The notes beneath the pieces were generated by a model that saw only the letters and a list, made by a program, of their open reading frames with translations, had not been told where the DNA came from and searched no databases. A stretch of DNA of 64,000 nt from Silene conica (lineage: Eukaryota > Streptophyta > Magnoliopsida > Caryophyllales > Caryophyllaceae), in contig CM055312.2 of assembly GCA_029255685.2 (NCBI GenBank), forward strand, positions 16,826,649-16,890,648, written 5' to 3'. Shown here one piece after another: positions 12,601 to 25,908 of the stretch. Position 1 is the first letter of the stretch. Each line of letters opens with the position of its first letter. The translations under genes were made by a program, and so were the position numbers.

Positions 12601-13217
12601 AAGTGTGCAGTAGTGGTGTTTGGAAATTCAAAGGTCATGGAGGGAGTGAGGTCGTAGGGAAGAGGTAGGGTGGGTTGGGCTAAAGTCACGATTTTGGTTG
12701 TGGTATTGGTCAGGCGGTGGTTGTCGAAGTTGTCAGAGGTTGTGGACTTGTGCACTTGTGGGGTAGAGTTTTTTGTAGTTTTTTGCTCTTTTGGATTACC
12801 TTTGGGACGGGTCACTTACCTGCCGTCCTTATGGGCTATAGTTGCTTGGTTAGCTGAAAATTTTCTTACAACTTTGCAACATAAACGGGGAGTTTGCAAT
12901 TGGTGGTTCTAATATCAAGAGTATTTTTTCTTTTCCAAAGTTCATCCTATTTTTTTTTGTCTAATTTCAGGTCCGTGGACGAAGATTTGCACGCACGAGG
13001 AGCAAATCCGGGAGTGACATTTACATCACCAGTTCAAAATCCACCAATCGGTAGCTGGTCAAGAAATGCGGTTTCAGCAGGAAACAGTCCAGTAGTAGAT
13101 AGTTCAGTGAATCTAGAGGTAGATAGCATTCATGAGAATAACAAGAAAAATGGGCAGCCAAGGAAATGGAAACTCTGTTGCTTGCACATCGTCTCAGGGA
13201 GGATAGTCCTCTCATGA
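6680..13217 (+). CDS. START/SRPBCC-like lipid-binding domain protein, ten coding exons
   Basis: Exon model: 6680-6818, 7027-7145, 8077-8185, 8303-8342, 9569-9658, 9754-9853, 9958-10097, 10915-11017, 11388-12130, 12971-13217. All junctions are GT-AG, phases agree, and the total of 1830 nt gives 609 residues plus a stop. Residues 1-86 are a charged, probably helical N-terminus. Residues about 87-280 resemble a plant START/polyketide-cyclase-like lipid transfer fold, with EFRVMYREGP, LLVEGYIDAP, CVSWETALYPRW and EYLEDGLVVVLMNT. Residues 281-609 are acidic, lysine- and serine-rich and probably disordered. The ATG follows a leader acceptor and opens with MAIKGKIAHYRETLDK. The ligand is unknown. 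Similar plant proteins are usually named only as lipid-transport superfamily members. The last exon's end is the least certain part. Confidence 0.8.
8585..8656 (-). repeat. TRIM 3' LTR (72 bp)
   Basis: Starts TGATAGATGAACC and ends CCTATTA on the + strand. The adjoining purine tract places it as the 3' LTR for a minus-strand element. Confidence 0.88.
8811..8882 (-). repeat. TRIM 5' LTR (72 bp)
   Basis: Starts TGATACATGAACC and ends CTTATTA on the + strand. The primer-binding site lies at 8800-8810 on the minus strand. Confidence 0.88.
12131..12970 (+). other. Large last intron with a GT-rich segment
   Basis: Intron between exons 9 and 10 of the START-like gene. It contains a short GT microsatellite near 12508-12522 and a G-rich + strand stretch (12520-12670). 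The apparent ORFs on both strands here look like low-complexity by-products; I see no gene. Confidence 0.6.
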
Positions 13218-14330
13218 TTCTGTGAGAAAGGACATGTATCAAGATACCAATCTACACTTGTCATCCTACTTGGCTCAAATCCAAACTAAAGGCAATGCTG
13301 CAAGAGAAGCACCGTGCTCAACTAATAATTGATATGTCAAAACCGCGATGTTTCCAGAGAGCTTGTGTGTATTTTCAATACAAGGGTTAGAATGCGTACT
13401 TTCAACCCCCTTACTCCTGTAAGGTGGATCGCTTGAGACAATATGCAGTGTTAATGAAGATCTTAATGCTTCAGAAATGAAGCCCATACAAGAAATGTCG
13501 AGGATAGGGTTACGTTGATTCGTTAGAAAACAAAACTGTGTGAATATGCTTCTCAAGGAAAAAACATGTATACACAGAGTTAGGTGGTTGTCTTCATGTG
13601 TTGTAAACTTGTATCACATACCTTGTAAACGAATGTATTAGTTCATGCTCCTCCATCTTAATCATTTGTTAACCTTGGAATAAAATAACTGCCACAAAAG
13701 AAAAAAAAGATAAATAATTGATTGGGAAGGAGGAAAGATATATTTGTACGAATTTGATTAATGAGAAGAATCTCGGGACCTATATTGATATTGTTGTAAG
13801 TTGTAACCTGTCGAGGAATTTGTTAAAGACCATCATGTAATGTAATACTTGTATGTCAAGTTTAATGGATCATATTGCTGCATCATGTTATATAATTTGG
13901 TTCTTAAATGGTTGATAACTTGATATGCTGATGGATAACTACGGAGTATCAGTTCAGATTTCATGTAACTAAGACAGTAGTAAGTCTTGCTTTCGACGGG
14001 TCACCATTTATGACGGATATTTTGTGAGATAAAATGAATATAAAATGAGTTAGTGGAGAAAAAGGACCACAAAAATAGTGTTAGGGAGAGAGAAAAAGTG
14101 GGTATTTTGTGAGAGAAAACGGTATTCGTCACAAGCTTGCGACGGATAGTGCTGTTACAAATAAGAATTTGTGCTAAGACTGAAAGGTTCGGATTTCATG
14201 TACCTAAGACGGAAAGGGGTGAATTAGGCACAGAAAACTATTTAAAATCACTCCTCCGACATAAAAAAAAAAAAAAAAAAGAATTACTCGGTAATCAAGA
14301 ATCATCATTTGGCCAGCATCAGTAATCAGA
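13218..14330 (+). other. 3' flank of the START-like gene and upstream region of HSCB
   Basis: The first 450 bp is probably 3' UTR, with candidate polyadenylation signals near 13680 (AATAAAATAA). The segment at about 13995-14160 has imperfect inverted GACGG blocks and may be an old MITE close to the HSCB start. An A-run of about 18 lies near 14262-14280, some 50 bp before the HSCB ATG. Confidence 0.4.
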
Positions 14331-17300
14331 ATGAGAAGCTTGAAGCTATGGCGGACAATCCTCCGCAAAAACCACCTCCATTCCCATGACCTCTATCATC
14401 ACCTTCGCTTTCTACCATCTTTAACTCAATCTCTCTCCTATACATCTTCATCTTCAATCCCTCACCATCTCACCAATACCTCTAATCCCTACTTTTTCCT
14501 CAATTCTTTTTTCCCCCAGTCGTTTCACTTTTTCTCCAAAACGGCATCGTCCGAAGCCATTAATAGAAGCTGCTGGAACTGTAGTTCGGGTCCTACCTCG
14601 GAGCTGTTTCTTGTTTGCGATTCTTGTGGTTGTATTCAACCAATTGATCCTTCTCATGATTACTTCCGCATTTTTGGCCTGTAAGTTTTTTCTATCTTAA
14701 TTGAAATCAATTTTACCGCTACGTTTGATGCACTTGTTCTTTATTTTGTTGGAGTAATTGCAGCTAATTGTTCGTAGTTCAACTATTGTGTTGTTAATAA
14801 ATGAAAAAAATACATTTGATTGGAATTTATTTGTTCTGCTCTAGGGTTACTGTAAGATGTAAATAATTCACATAGTAGACGGTGGCTGAGTGGGGGGCTG
14901 GGGGTAGCGGAGACGCTCGCATAAGTAATTAAAATTTGAACTTTTTGTGAATTTTTTTGTTGGTTTATGTATTCCATTAATAGTTCAGCCCCTGGAAATT
15001 CCTGACCCCGAATATTGATAGTAGAGATTTTGAAGGACACATTTCTGGGAAATGTTTGAGAAAATGAGTTTCTGATAACCATTTCTTCACATTGTTCATG
15101 CAAATTCTCGTTCTTTCTAAAACATTGCGAGTTTCACTGTCATAGTGTAAAGTTAAACCTGCAGTTTACCTTAAGAAAACAATTGCCTTGGCGGGGCTTT
15201 TACCAATTACCAGTTAAATTTCTATTAATTTAGAAAAAAGGAGTGGTTTTTCTCCCCGTAAAGTCAGTGATTTATTTTAAAAGTGAACATTGGAGTAGCA
15301 AGTTCCAGTGTTTTGTATGCTTAGCTTGTCCAAAGAATTTTGCGGCTAAAGCCCCTGTTTAGAGTAATTACTGTATCAGAGAATAGTCTATTCCACTTCC
15401 AAAGAGTACGAACTCTCTTATGTCTGCCATGATTGCCATCCTTATAGCGCCCTCACTACCAATTTACCAAGTTTATGTTTGGCATTTTGGCTAATTGAAA
15501 CTTTGCAGGGAGAAGAAGTTTGATATTGAGGAGGCCAGTTTGGAAGGAAAGTACAAGGATTGGCAGAAGAAACTGCATCCTGATCTAGTTCATTCAAAAT
15601 CTGAGGTTTGCTCTATTCCTCAATGTAATCTTGTTTCTGTAACTGGTTGGTACCATTTTTGGCTTATACCACTTACTTTGTTATCAGAGGGAAAAGGAAT
15701 ATGCAGCTGGTCAATCTTCTCGTGTAATTGACGCGTACAGAACACTCAATGATTCCCTGTTAAGGGCTATATACCTTGTGAGTAGAACCATAATTTTGCA
15801 GTATTTTTTTTAGTGAATATCATACTTGTTATTGCTTTTATTTTTGTAATTTTTTCTTAAAGAGGTCTAGCTCCTCCAAACTTCTTGGTTGATCATGGAT
15901 TGTGCGGTATATTGGTTACGAAGACTAGACTTGAGTTGAATTAGAATTAGTCATTTAATACTGCTGCACTCCAAAGTCCAAAATCATATCACTTGCAGAA
16001 CATGTTATGCCACTTAATCTTATGCAAACAAACAAAATTTTATTGGTTTTGTTTTGAAAAAAAAACCCATTGGATGTCAAATTGCCCACGAGGGATACTA
16101 TAGTTTGTTTTTCGAATAGTGTTTGTAATGTAACAGCACCAGCCGAGCTAGCAGGTGCTTGGCTCATATTTATGAAGGTTATAGCCTATGGTAAATGGAA
16201 TCCATTACCAGTTTTGTTTCTTATGGTATTGAATTACTTGATTAATGGTAGTCAGTACCACCATATTTACCAGTGACACTTCCATGAGCCTTAGTTTTTA
16301 CAGTGTTAGTCTGCTAGGAGGGGAGCATCTGTGTTGATGCGGCGCAAGACATGTGCCAAAAACGCACACTTCATGAACGCAAGAGACTTGTATTTCACTT
16401 AAAATTACTTTTTGGGAGGTTAAAGAAGGCTAACATGTAAAGAAGTACAGCTAGGGTAATGGGAAAACATGGTATTCTGTATCGACCGGCTTGTAATGAC
16501 GATTGCAAATGTTACGAATGCTGACATAATGTCGTCATAATTTGAAAACCGTTTACCATATGGGTTAAATCTCCACTTCTTCGTAAGATATGATATTTAA
16601 GTGCCATGTTCATACTTCATAGTCAATCTTTGTTTTCTTATTACTTTTTTTTCCCACAAACACATCGCATTTGCAAATATAAATTTTTTCCAATTTCTTT
16701 TTCCAAAAATAACGTGTAATGTAGATTTGATCTTAGAAAAAGCTATAGAGTAACGAGGATACATTGGTGTAATGAAAAACACGTCACAACGGCTCAAATT
16801 TCTTGTACGCAATGTAATGAAATATAGCGGTACACACACACATCTGACCGGCTCAAATCTCAAGTTATATACGCTTCTTATATTTGTAGTTATGAGTCAT
16901 TCCTTATTTTATCATGGATAGTCTCTAATGTAGCAGTACACACACACACACATCTGACCGGCTGGCCTTACTCTACCCTAAGTGAGGATAGGCACTCTTG
17001 TCATATTTCTTGTGTTTTTCATTTTTCCTTTTCAATATTTTCGCATTTTGAGGTGTGCGATCACCCTCGGACGGTTCTAAAGGATGATTCATGGTAGCCC
17101 ACCCCAAATCATTTTGAGATTAAGGCTTTAATGTTGTTGTTGTTGTTGTTGCAATGGTGCTATGGATATCTCAGAAGTCTGTGTCATCTTATAGGTGAGA
17201 ATCACGACAATATTTGGTATAAATTTAAAATTTTATAGAAGGGGAAAATGCTTTTCTTTAGAAGGACAGTGGTGTTTTCTAAGTTCTACCTGCATGTTTA

Positions 17301-20049
17301 AAGTCATGGATAGACCACGAATGACTGTATTACTTTGGTGTTATGGATCTTTGCCAGATTTGGTTTCTGGAGGTTTCTGGAATGAAATATTAGATCAGAT
17401 GTAGTAGTTTGCATATGGTGATTCTTTGATAGATTCTAGTTTTTTTGTTAGTTGTCATCATGGGATTGCATACCATTTGTCTTTATTATCCGTGAAAGAA
17501 CTTGGTCTCACTTTGTGATTTGTGGATATTATTGTTTTTAGATCCGAACTAAATGTTTCTATAGTTCATTAAAAGAGTAGGAGTGGAGCATCTACAGCAC
17601 ACAATTGGCTTTTAAGGTAGTGTTTCGAATATCGATGCCATGTTTCAGCTCCCATGACTTTGCTTGGAGACTACATTTGAAGACAAATATGATGTTTAGA
17701 TGACCCTTCTTTACTCCCAGTGAGAAGTTGTTCTCCCCAAGTTATCAATACTGTAGCATATCTTCTATATGATGTCAATGCTCAAAGAATCTCACATTGG
17801 TAATAATATTGGTTTTTGTTCTTTTATGATGACAGATGAAGCTCCATGGTGTTCTTGTCGACGAGGAACAAACAGTTTCAGATCCAGATTTGTTAGCTGA
17901 GGTGAGAAATTTTTTAGTCACGCCTTCCTCTACACTTTGTTTTTGAATCGGTTTTGCCAAACCAAGGATTACACTTAAATGGGGGAGGAATGTGGGTGAT
18001 TTACGTGAAATCGCTGGTTCATTTAGTGTAGTTGGGGTTTGGTTCAAAGGAGGGTGAGATCGGAATACTATACTGCGAGTCCGGGGAGTGTGGAGTACAC
18101 ACTCACATAAGTAATTCCGAGCTTGCAGGACGTTTTTAGACAAGTGAAGGCATGAGTATTACCTTTGTATGACTTTGGCTAAGTATAATTCTTGCTTTAG
18201 TCAAATTTGTACTATGTGGCAGGGAGTATTCTTACTTGTGCTTTTGTGAAGTGTCATAATGTTTCATTTATTTAATGATACGGCAGTTGTGTCTAAATTT
18301 GTCGGTTTGGTCAAAATTATCATGTGATTTGAGTGTGATAAGCATTGCCTTTCATATATATTGCCATTTCACATGTCAGAAGGGTGACAATTATTAGTGC
18401 GTCGGAATCAAGAGTGTATACTAGTAGTCTTATCCCACAAGGAAATCGTGTAACCAGGGATTAGAAAAACCATTTTGTCTTCTAGATTCTGCGCTCTATT
18501 ATTTCTGTTGAATATTGTCAGGTGCCTGAAGTGTTGCAGAATCACCTCTATATCGCAATGTCTGTGGCTACTTTACAGCCAAAGGACTGTTGTTTTCCAT
18601 TCAATTTCCATTGGGGATTTTTAAACAAAATAAAAATTGCTTCACAATAATCAATTATATACTCCCCTGGTTTATTGTCCTACAATTATCATACTCCAAA
18701 GTGTGGGTCTAGTTTGCCAATTAATACAATTTGTTATTGTCTGACTGCAGTTGGCTTAAAATAAATCATAATTTCTGTTCTGAAATACTTCTGGATAGTG
18801 GTATCTATTATGGCGGCAACAATTATAATATAAAATGTTTTTCTGGTCACATTGTTGTATGTTTGGAGTTTCTGATGACTGAATCAATAGAGATAACTTG
18901 TCCACCCAAGTAATTTCATCCCTTGTCCCTATTGGATAACCTTAAATGGTTGATTCCATTACTAATTTCCAGTTTTCTGAGTTAATATCGAAAAAGGTGA
19001 TCAAAAGTAGGATGAAAATAATACAATATATCTTGCCTTCTGCAGATGTCTAAGAAATAATGTTTGATATCTAATTAATTTGGTCTTTTCTCTAGCTAGT
19101 TATTTGAGCTTTGGCATGGTTAATGTAGAATGAGTACATTAATCTGTCATTTACAGATTATGGAACTTAGAGAATCTGTTGAAGATGCAACTAGTTCTCA
19201 AGCACTAAAAGAGATCCAGAACCAGGTAATGTTTATTAAGTACTGTTCTAAAATCAAAATTGTGCTGAAATATTGAAATGATTTTTTGGTATATACTTAT
19301 ACTTCTGCAATAATTGTCAGTTGTCTTTGCACTTTGAAAAATAGTCATTCAGAGTCAAGTTATTGGGGATTTTATGTGCTTTAGGTCAAGCTGGGTTGGG
19401 CCATTTCCAATTTGGTTTTGCTTTGGGTATGTTATTATTGTGACATTTCGGTTACGGTGATTATGGGTCGATCAGGTTATTTTCTTTTGTGATATTTGGT
19501 TTATTCCATGTTATGTACATAAAGTTAGGTGTAGCCTAAAATTAGTCATTAATCTTGGTTATTTTGGATGGGGTAATTTTCAGGTCAGGTCATTGCAGAC
19601 ATGGTTAATTCTTTGTCCATCAAATTTCATGCCAACTACTACTCAATTTGTTTCTTTTGGTGATTTTGTGTTACTCTGTTCAGGTCTCAGTTCAGATTAG
19701 TCAGCTCGGGTCATTTGGTTAATTGGTTTGGGTTAGTTTGCCAATAGATCGCTCTCTCTTTAAGGTGTCAGAACAGTGTGTATGCATGCATAAGCAAATG
19801 TGGTATATCGTTAGATTTCTCGCTTTGTCCTTCCTAGTAATACAACAATATCAAACTTTTGAGCTTTTGAGGACATAGCTGAATGATAGATATTCAACTC
19901 AACTGGCTCAGGTACATGAGAAATTGAAAGAGTGGACCCAATTATTTGGAAGAGCATATAATAGACAGGATACTGAAGAAGCACTAAATGCCATACGTAG
20001 GATAACATACTACAAGCGGGCCAGTGAGGAAATTGTGAGACGCCTCTGA
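14331..20049 (+). CDS. HSCB: Mitochondrial iron-sulfur cluster co-chaperone HSCB
   Basis: HSCB is a J-protein that delivers ISCU-bound Fe-S clusters to the HSP70/HSCA chaperone in mitochondria. Six exons: 14331-14680, 15509-15605, 15688-15777, 17836-17901, 19157-19225, 19912-20049. All use GT-AG and total 810 nt, giving 269 residues plus a stop. Residues 1 to about 70 are Arg/Ser/His-rich with few acidic residues, a likely mitochondrial transit peptide. Two CxxC pairs, CWNC (81-84) and CDSC (96-99), match the zinc-binding N-domain of eukaryotic HSCB. The J-domain follows, with the HPD triad at 140-142 (KLHPDLVHSKS), then the helical C-terminal domain (residues 200-269) that binds the scaffold, ending REASEEIVRRL-like as KRASEEIVRRL. 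Length is normal for the family. The introns are large and repeat-rich; the reading frame is intact. Confidence 0.93.
16930..17152 (+). mobile_element. SINE-like sequence with TTG-repeat tail in an HSCB intron
   Basis: The stretch ending GAGATTAAGGCTTTAATG followed by TTG repeats (17128-17152) resembles the 3' end of plant tRNA-derived SINEs of the TS type. It lies in the third HSCB intron. The A and B boxes are not clear to me and no target duplication was confirmed. A direct repeat of about 25 bp containing ACACACATCTGACCGGCT (16833-16856 and 16938-16963) lies at the left edge. Confidence 0.4.
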
Positions 20050-20635
20050 TGTTGGTAATGCAACTGAAATACATCAAACGGCCATGTGCCATGTATTTTA
20101 ATTGCGGATCCATTTTAGAAGATGGTTGGCAGTAGCTGTTTAAGGGAGATTTGTGTGACCATGTGCTGTTGGCCTGTTAGCAAAAGGCAAGAGCAACCCG
20201 TCAAGCAAAGGATGGATGTCAGGGTTGTGTGTTCATCGGAGGCAGTAAGTATTATGCAAATAAAGATCAGTTAGCAGATACAGAACAGAATTGGTAGGGT
20301 ATCTGACTTCCCCAGTTTTTCACACGTTTTTCACAATCAGACCCAATGGCAAATTTTTGACTTCTCTAATGTACCTCAGTAATTTAACCATTTGGTGAAT
20401 ATATTGGGTTTTTAACAAATATTCACTATATTTGGCTTTGGGATATGGTGTAATAAAGTTAACTCACTTGTTGAATCCTCTTTTTTATAGCGACTTGTTA
20501 AATCTTATGCATAATTTTGTTTAATCCTGCATATTTTTTTATCTTATTTTGAATTTACTCCTCCCAATTCTTACCCCACCAAGAGGGTGAGAAAAACAAA
20601 AAACCAAAAAGAATGAGAAAAATAAAATAAACTCG
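20050..20635 (+). other. HSCB 3' UTR and intergenic spacer
   Basis: A likely 3' UTR follows the stop at 20047-20049, with AATAAAG-like signals near 20259 and 20452. No further gene is seen. Confidence 0.45.
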
Positions 20636-21650
20636 TGTAAAATAATTCTCATCCTAATCCCTTCCACCTCCCTCTAACCACCATCCCTTGCCTCCTTCTA
20701 GCGCAGCAATACCTCTTCGCGCCGCTCGTGATCCCACATCACCTTCCCTCTCTCGCCGCAATCAACGACAATCAACGATCCAATGATTCACATCGTGATA
20801 ATTCTGATCGCATTGCCAAATATTTGTTCACTAACTTCTCTACACCAAGAGTCGATAGCCACCAAGCCTGGCCTACACCATGTCAAGTCGACAATCGCAT
20901 ACAACAGGCCACTTTTCCGCCAAACCACACTACACTGGTATCAGGAAATGCCCAACCGTACCCACAACCATTACCTCAATCTCGAGTATCGGAACACGTC
21001 CAACCGTCCTCACAACGCATAAGTGCCAGGAACACGTCCATGACACCGGGCGTCCGGCCAGAGTGCGACTCATGGTCCCCTGCTAGCGTCGTGCCTCAAC
21101 CACACGTACCCCCCTAAAATCGAGTCATTAATGTGCACATTCCTCTTGAAGTGCGAAGCTCAAAGAGGCAACTCAAGTGGAAGACGGTCTCCCAACCGCC
21201 TTTCATCTCCTCAACAACAATCGTCCAACATATCCATCATCATTACCAACATTCATAATAACCACAATGAATGCAAGACACTACATGTCCAATTAATTCT
21301 GACTCATCATAAGACACAACCAATTTTGGTATAAACATTTATCCTCAACTTACCATTATCATATTATCATGCCATTCACATCCATGTGAGACTCATGCAA
21401 CATAGCGACTAATTACCATCATTAACCAACTAATCAATCATTATCATTCCTTAATCATATTTATTAAAAGTAATCATGTCATAATGCACATACACTAATC
21501 ACGTGAGGCAAATTAACATTAATTACACTAAAAGCAATAACACAATATTGAAATCGAGTAGGATTAACCTACCTTTTAGCATAATCCATAAGCAACTTGG
21601 TTCCGACACGATTCCCTCTTGCAAGACTATGCCCCTGTTCTTTTGGACTG

Positions 21651-21897
21651 AAACTGAACTGAACTGAACTGAACTGAACTGAACTTATAGGATCTGAACT
21701 GAACTGAACTTATAGGATCTGAACTGAACTTATAGGATCTGAACTGAACTGAACTTATAGGAACTGAACTGAACTTATAGGATCTGAACTGAACTTATAG
21801 GATCTGAACTGAACTTAACTGAATTGAACTTATAGGAATAGAACTGAACTTATAAGATATGAATGAAACTGAACTTTTAGGATCCGAACTTAATTAA
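21651..21897. repeat. TTCAG-type array, left arm (GAACTGAACTTATAG)
   Basis: Reverse complement of the array at 664-893, made of AACTG runs punctuated by TTATAGGATCTG, next to the TGTTCTTTTGG terminus. Confidence 0.9.
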
Positions 21898-21918
21898 CTT
21901 AATTTAATTTAAGTTAAC

Positions 21919-21974
<56 letters not shown>
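21919..21974. repeat. TTA microsatellite, left of the RLE element
   Basis: TTA repeats that pass directly into the 3' end of the minus-strand RLE-type element. Confidence 0.93.
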
Positions 21975-21976
<2 letters not shown>

Positions 21977-24900
21977 AACCGGGAACTTTTATTAAAAATT
22001 TAGGTAAAATTACATGAAATTGGTGGGCACCCGTGAAACTAGCTGGGCGCCCACTCCCTTAGCAATAGCAAAACTAAGGCGAGTAAAAATAAAAGCAGCG
22101 GTCCGCGATCCGGCATCCTGAGACACAGAAAACTTCTGAATCCGCTTGAGCAAGGAAACATCATCTTCCCCTAATTCTCCCAAAGAAGAGAATGAGAAAG
22201 GCAAGAAGCCATAACCATGCCCGACGCACAAGTCCCTATACTTGGCGCACTTCCTCCGAGCTGCATCAACCACCACCCCGCCTGGTACAAAATCTGCCAT
22301 GCTCGACTGAGTCAAAGGAGAGGACCCAACCAAATCCACACAAACATCGCGCCCCCTGTCCCAAGAATAGAGCAGCAAATCAGATGGCCGCAAGGACCCA
22401 CCCGCAGCATCGAGCAACCCAATATCAACCTCCCGACCAGTAGAGATCCCCGACCGGTAGCAGATATCCAAAAGAGTATCACGAACAAGGTTATGCCGAT
22501 GTTTGACACCAACAACACTAACGCAAGAGATAGCATGATCTCCGAAAATATCTCCATCAAAAACCCGGGAGCAAGCCGAGCAAGGCAACGACACCGGAAA
22601 CAGCGGAATACCCAAACGATAGCTGAGCACACACCGGTAAGTCCTACTGTTCATAGTCTGTCCTAACCCAGTTATAGTGACAACCCGCAACCAATCAGAT
22701 GAGTAACCTCCCAGCTGAGACTTCCAAAGCACAACCTGACGAGGGGTCAAAGAGAAATCTGACTCCGCCGAAGCAACAACCCTCGTGAAATAAACATCTG
22801 CCAATTTTTTCATAAGTTTGGTGGCAGCGATCTCACTAAGGTTGCCCAATAAGTCAGAACCCGAAACCGTAGCAAAAGCATCCATAGCTGACTGAAACGA
22901 TGGTCCAGGGTTATGGACACCCGAAACCTGAAGAAGCCGATCCTGTAAAGCCGCGGACTGTAACCGAGAAGCAAGAAAAGCATAGTGAATGACGTCACCC
23001 GCTGCGTACACACCAAGCCCACCGAATGAAAAAGGGAGAGTGGCAAGCCGCCATTGCCAGTCACCGAAACCTGGTCCAGAAGCAGTGACGATACGCTTTA
23101 GATGAGAGCGCAAGGCCGTGTCAAAAAGAGGTGCAGCGACCCCGAAAGCTACAGGGGAACAAGTACGTAAAGCAAAGTAAAGCTTCGAAATACCTGTGCA
23201 GGCCCGGAGCAAGAGAAGCTCACATTGCGGATCATCAATCAGAGAGACGGAGTCCATGAGCCCAATTGTCCGAGTCACTCTACCCATCACGACCTCACTA
23301 CAAAATTCCGAGCACACACTCACCGGGCCACCAAGAACAGTGACCCCACGCTGTGGCCGAGCAATATCAGGGGGGAAAACACCAAAATCCCAGCACCTGG
23401 GGTCGTCAGAAGGCCAAAAAACCTCGGTCTTCCCAATATTAAGATGGAGACCCAAATGTGGTCCGTCCTCCATAATCATCTCCAGAACTTTCCCCACACT
23501 AACGATGTCCCCGACAAATGGTACCATCATCTAGATACCATGCCTGAAAACTCAAGTCAAAAGTATCACGGATCTTACAAATCAAAGTGTGTAAAACCAG
23601 AGAAAAGAGCAGAGGGCCCAAAGGATCACCCTGGCAGGACCACAAACTATGCTCACCATAATATAAACGCGCTGGACGAGAATAGCAAAACTCCACCCAT
23701 CCAGATAGCGCGGGGCAACGACTACGCACCTCACGCAACATGACCTCCCTATCAACCATGTTGAAAGCGTTCTTGAAATCAACCAAAAGCATAGAAAGAC
23801 CCACCTCATTACCCCGACTCTCAACCAATCGGTTTAAGGCATGCAGGATAGCCTCGCTCCCTCCAGAAACACCTACCCCAAACTGAAGCCCATCAAAATA
23901 ACCACTCAAAGATGGACCAATCAAAAAAGCACTAACCTTGGATACAAGGCGCCTCCAAATCGTTCCCACGGCAATAGGGCGGATACCACCACCCGACTTA
24001 ACAAGCGGGGTCAGCGGCGCACTCGCGATATACTCCCCAAGAACCAGCGGACACCGTCCCTCAAGAAAGAGGTTAACCACCCCAGTGATAGAAGTCAGCA
24101 ACTCATCGGAGACGGCAGCCGCAGCACCACTCAAACAATCCAAAAGATGCTGAGCACGAAAACCATCTCTACCACATGAAGTACCACGCGGAAATCCCTG
24201 AATCACCCCCAGGACAGCCGAGACAGAGGCCACAAGAGGAGGATGACCCACAAACCGAGAAGGCAAAATAGGGGAAGGGACGATGGGGTGCTTCTCAGCC
24301 AAATCCGCAAGAGTAGCCGTATTGTAAGGGGCAACTCCAGAAGATGATAGGACACGTACCGCAGCGGTATAATGACCATCACAAATCTTTCTCCGACACT
24401 ACTTAACATTAGCATCTCCCAAGTCTTGCTCCTCATCAAACCGAAAATAGGGTGAGGACGTAGCTAAGGTATTCCGTAGGACCTGCAACATACCACCAGG
24501 CACACCCCAAGAGAAAATGGCACTCGAAATGTTCTCCTCCTGCCGCTGACGCCGAACAACGGCACGACACTCACGACTACTCCGCGGAGAGAAAGTCTTG
24601 AGATTACAAAAGGGTAAAACAAGCAAGGCAACCCAAGATGAGAGATCAGAAGGAGAACGGATCACAGCATCAAGGGCCCCTTTAATAACCCGAGAAAAAC
24701 CAAGACGACACCGAGGGGGGATCGACTTCACTGTTCTCAACCCCTTAGACAACAAACGATCAAGAGAAGTAATAGTAAAACCACCCACCACCTCCTGATT
24801 AACACCCTCAGAAAGCAAAAGTGGATCGGGATCAGACGGCCTAGGAAAGTCATAAAGAACGAAAGAGACAACCCCATCACCCGAATCGGGAGCCTCAATA

Positions 24901-25908
24901 ATGGACCTATCCCCATGCAGACAACGCTTACTATGGGCATGTGTTTTTAAACAAACCCCACATAACCAAATAACCATACGACGAAAGGTAGTCTCAGCCT
25001 CTTCAAAAATAGACACAGAAGCAAGCGATTGTCGAGTAATGACCTGAGCATCACCGGAACAGTGTCGATCACGCAAATGAGTGAGCATGGGTGCTTTTTT
25101 AAGGCCATTACCACGACCATCTTGACATCCCGAAAGTCCCACAAAAGGACAATGGTACTTTTCAACGTTGGTCATTACCCTTACGCACGACCGACCTACT
25201 GCCACGAAACACCGAAGCCCACGCGAAACCTGTTGAAAATAAAATAAAAAGGACAGCCGCCACAAACCCTAGACCCGCTGATAGGATACCGGCAGCAACC
25301 ACCCCCGTCAAGACCACACCGAACGCCACTAAGGACTCCCTGACCGCAGCCATTAGAACCCCCACAACCCTAACCACCACGAACACAACCCAGCAACAAA
25401 ACCTGTGAGCACACTCCAGCGACCACCTGCGCCGACAGGAACGTCGGAGACCGCAGACACGACCCGCCGGCGAAACTACCAACCCGAACACCTCGCAGAA
25501 AACCGTAATCGTAAACGGCTACCACGCAGAAAACCGAAATTGTAAACGCAAACAGGAAAACCACCACTCACGGTGAAGTGCCGGCAACGTGAGGTAACCA
25601 TCACTGTGACTTTGTTTACGGCGGCAACGTGAGGTTACCGTCGGTGAAGGTGGTTACAGACGACAAACTCCGGTGACGTAAACGAGAAAACGCTTGAAAT
25701 AGGTACTTACCGGAAAACGATACGAACCGCCACCCTACCACACGAAGACGACGAGTGGGGCACCGAAAAGAGAACACCGGCGTCGTCTAGGCATTGCTTA
25801 GTGGTGAGAAACGATGACAGCCAGCAACCGGTGAAGGAACCCTAAGAAGCCCTAATAACGCTCGAAATCGCCATTCGCACTCTCTCTCTCTCTCTCCTCA
25901 CGTTTGAA

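Noticed and set aside
12477-12912. ORFs on both strands in the last START-gene intron
   Set aside because: Low-complexity GT/GGTG sequence within an intron; no recognisable protein motif.
20728-21334. Several overlapping + strand ORFs (up to 129 codons) after HSCB
   Set aside because: The content is His/Pro/Thr/Ser-rich without domains, and the region aligns better with a minus-strand LTR.
22192-25247. Many + strand ORFs opposite the RLE-type element
   Set aside because: They mirror the conserved minus-strand RT protein and show no motifs of their own.
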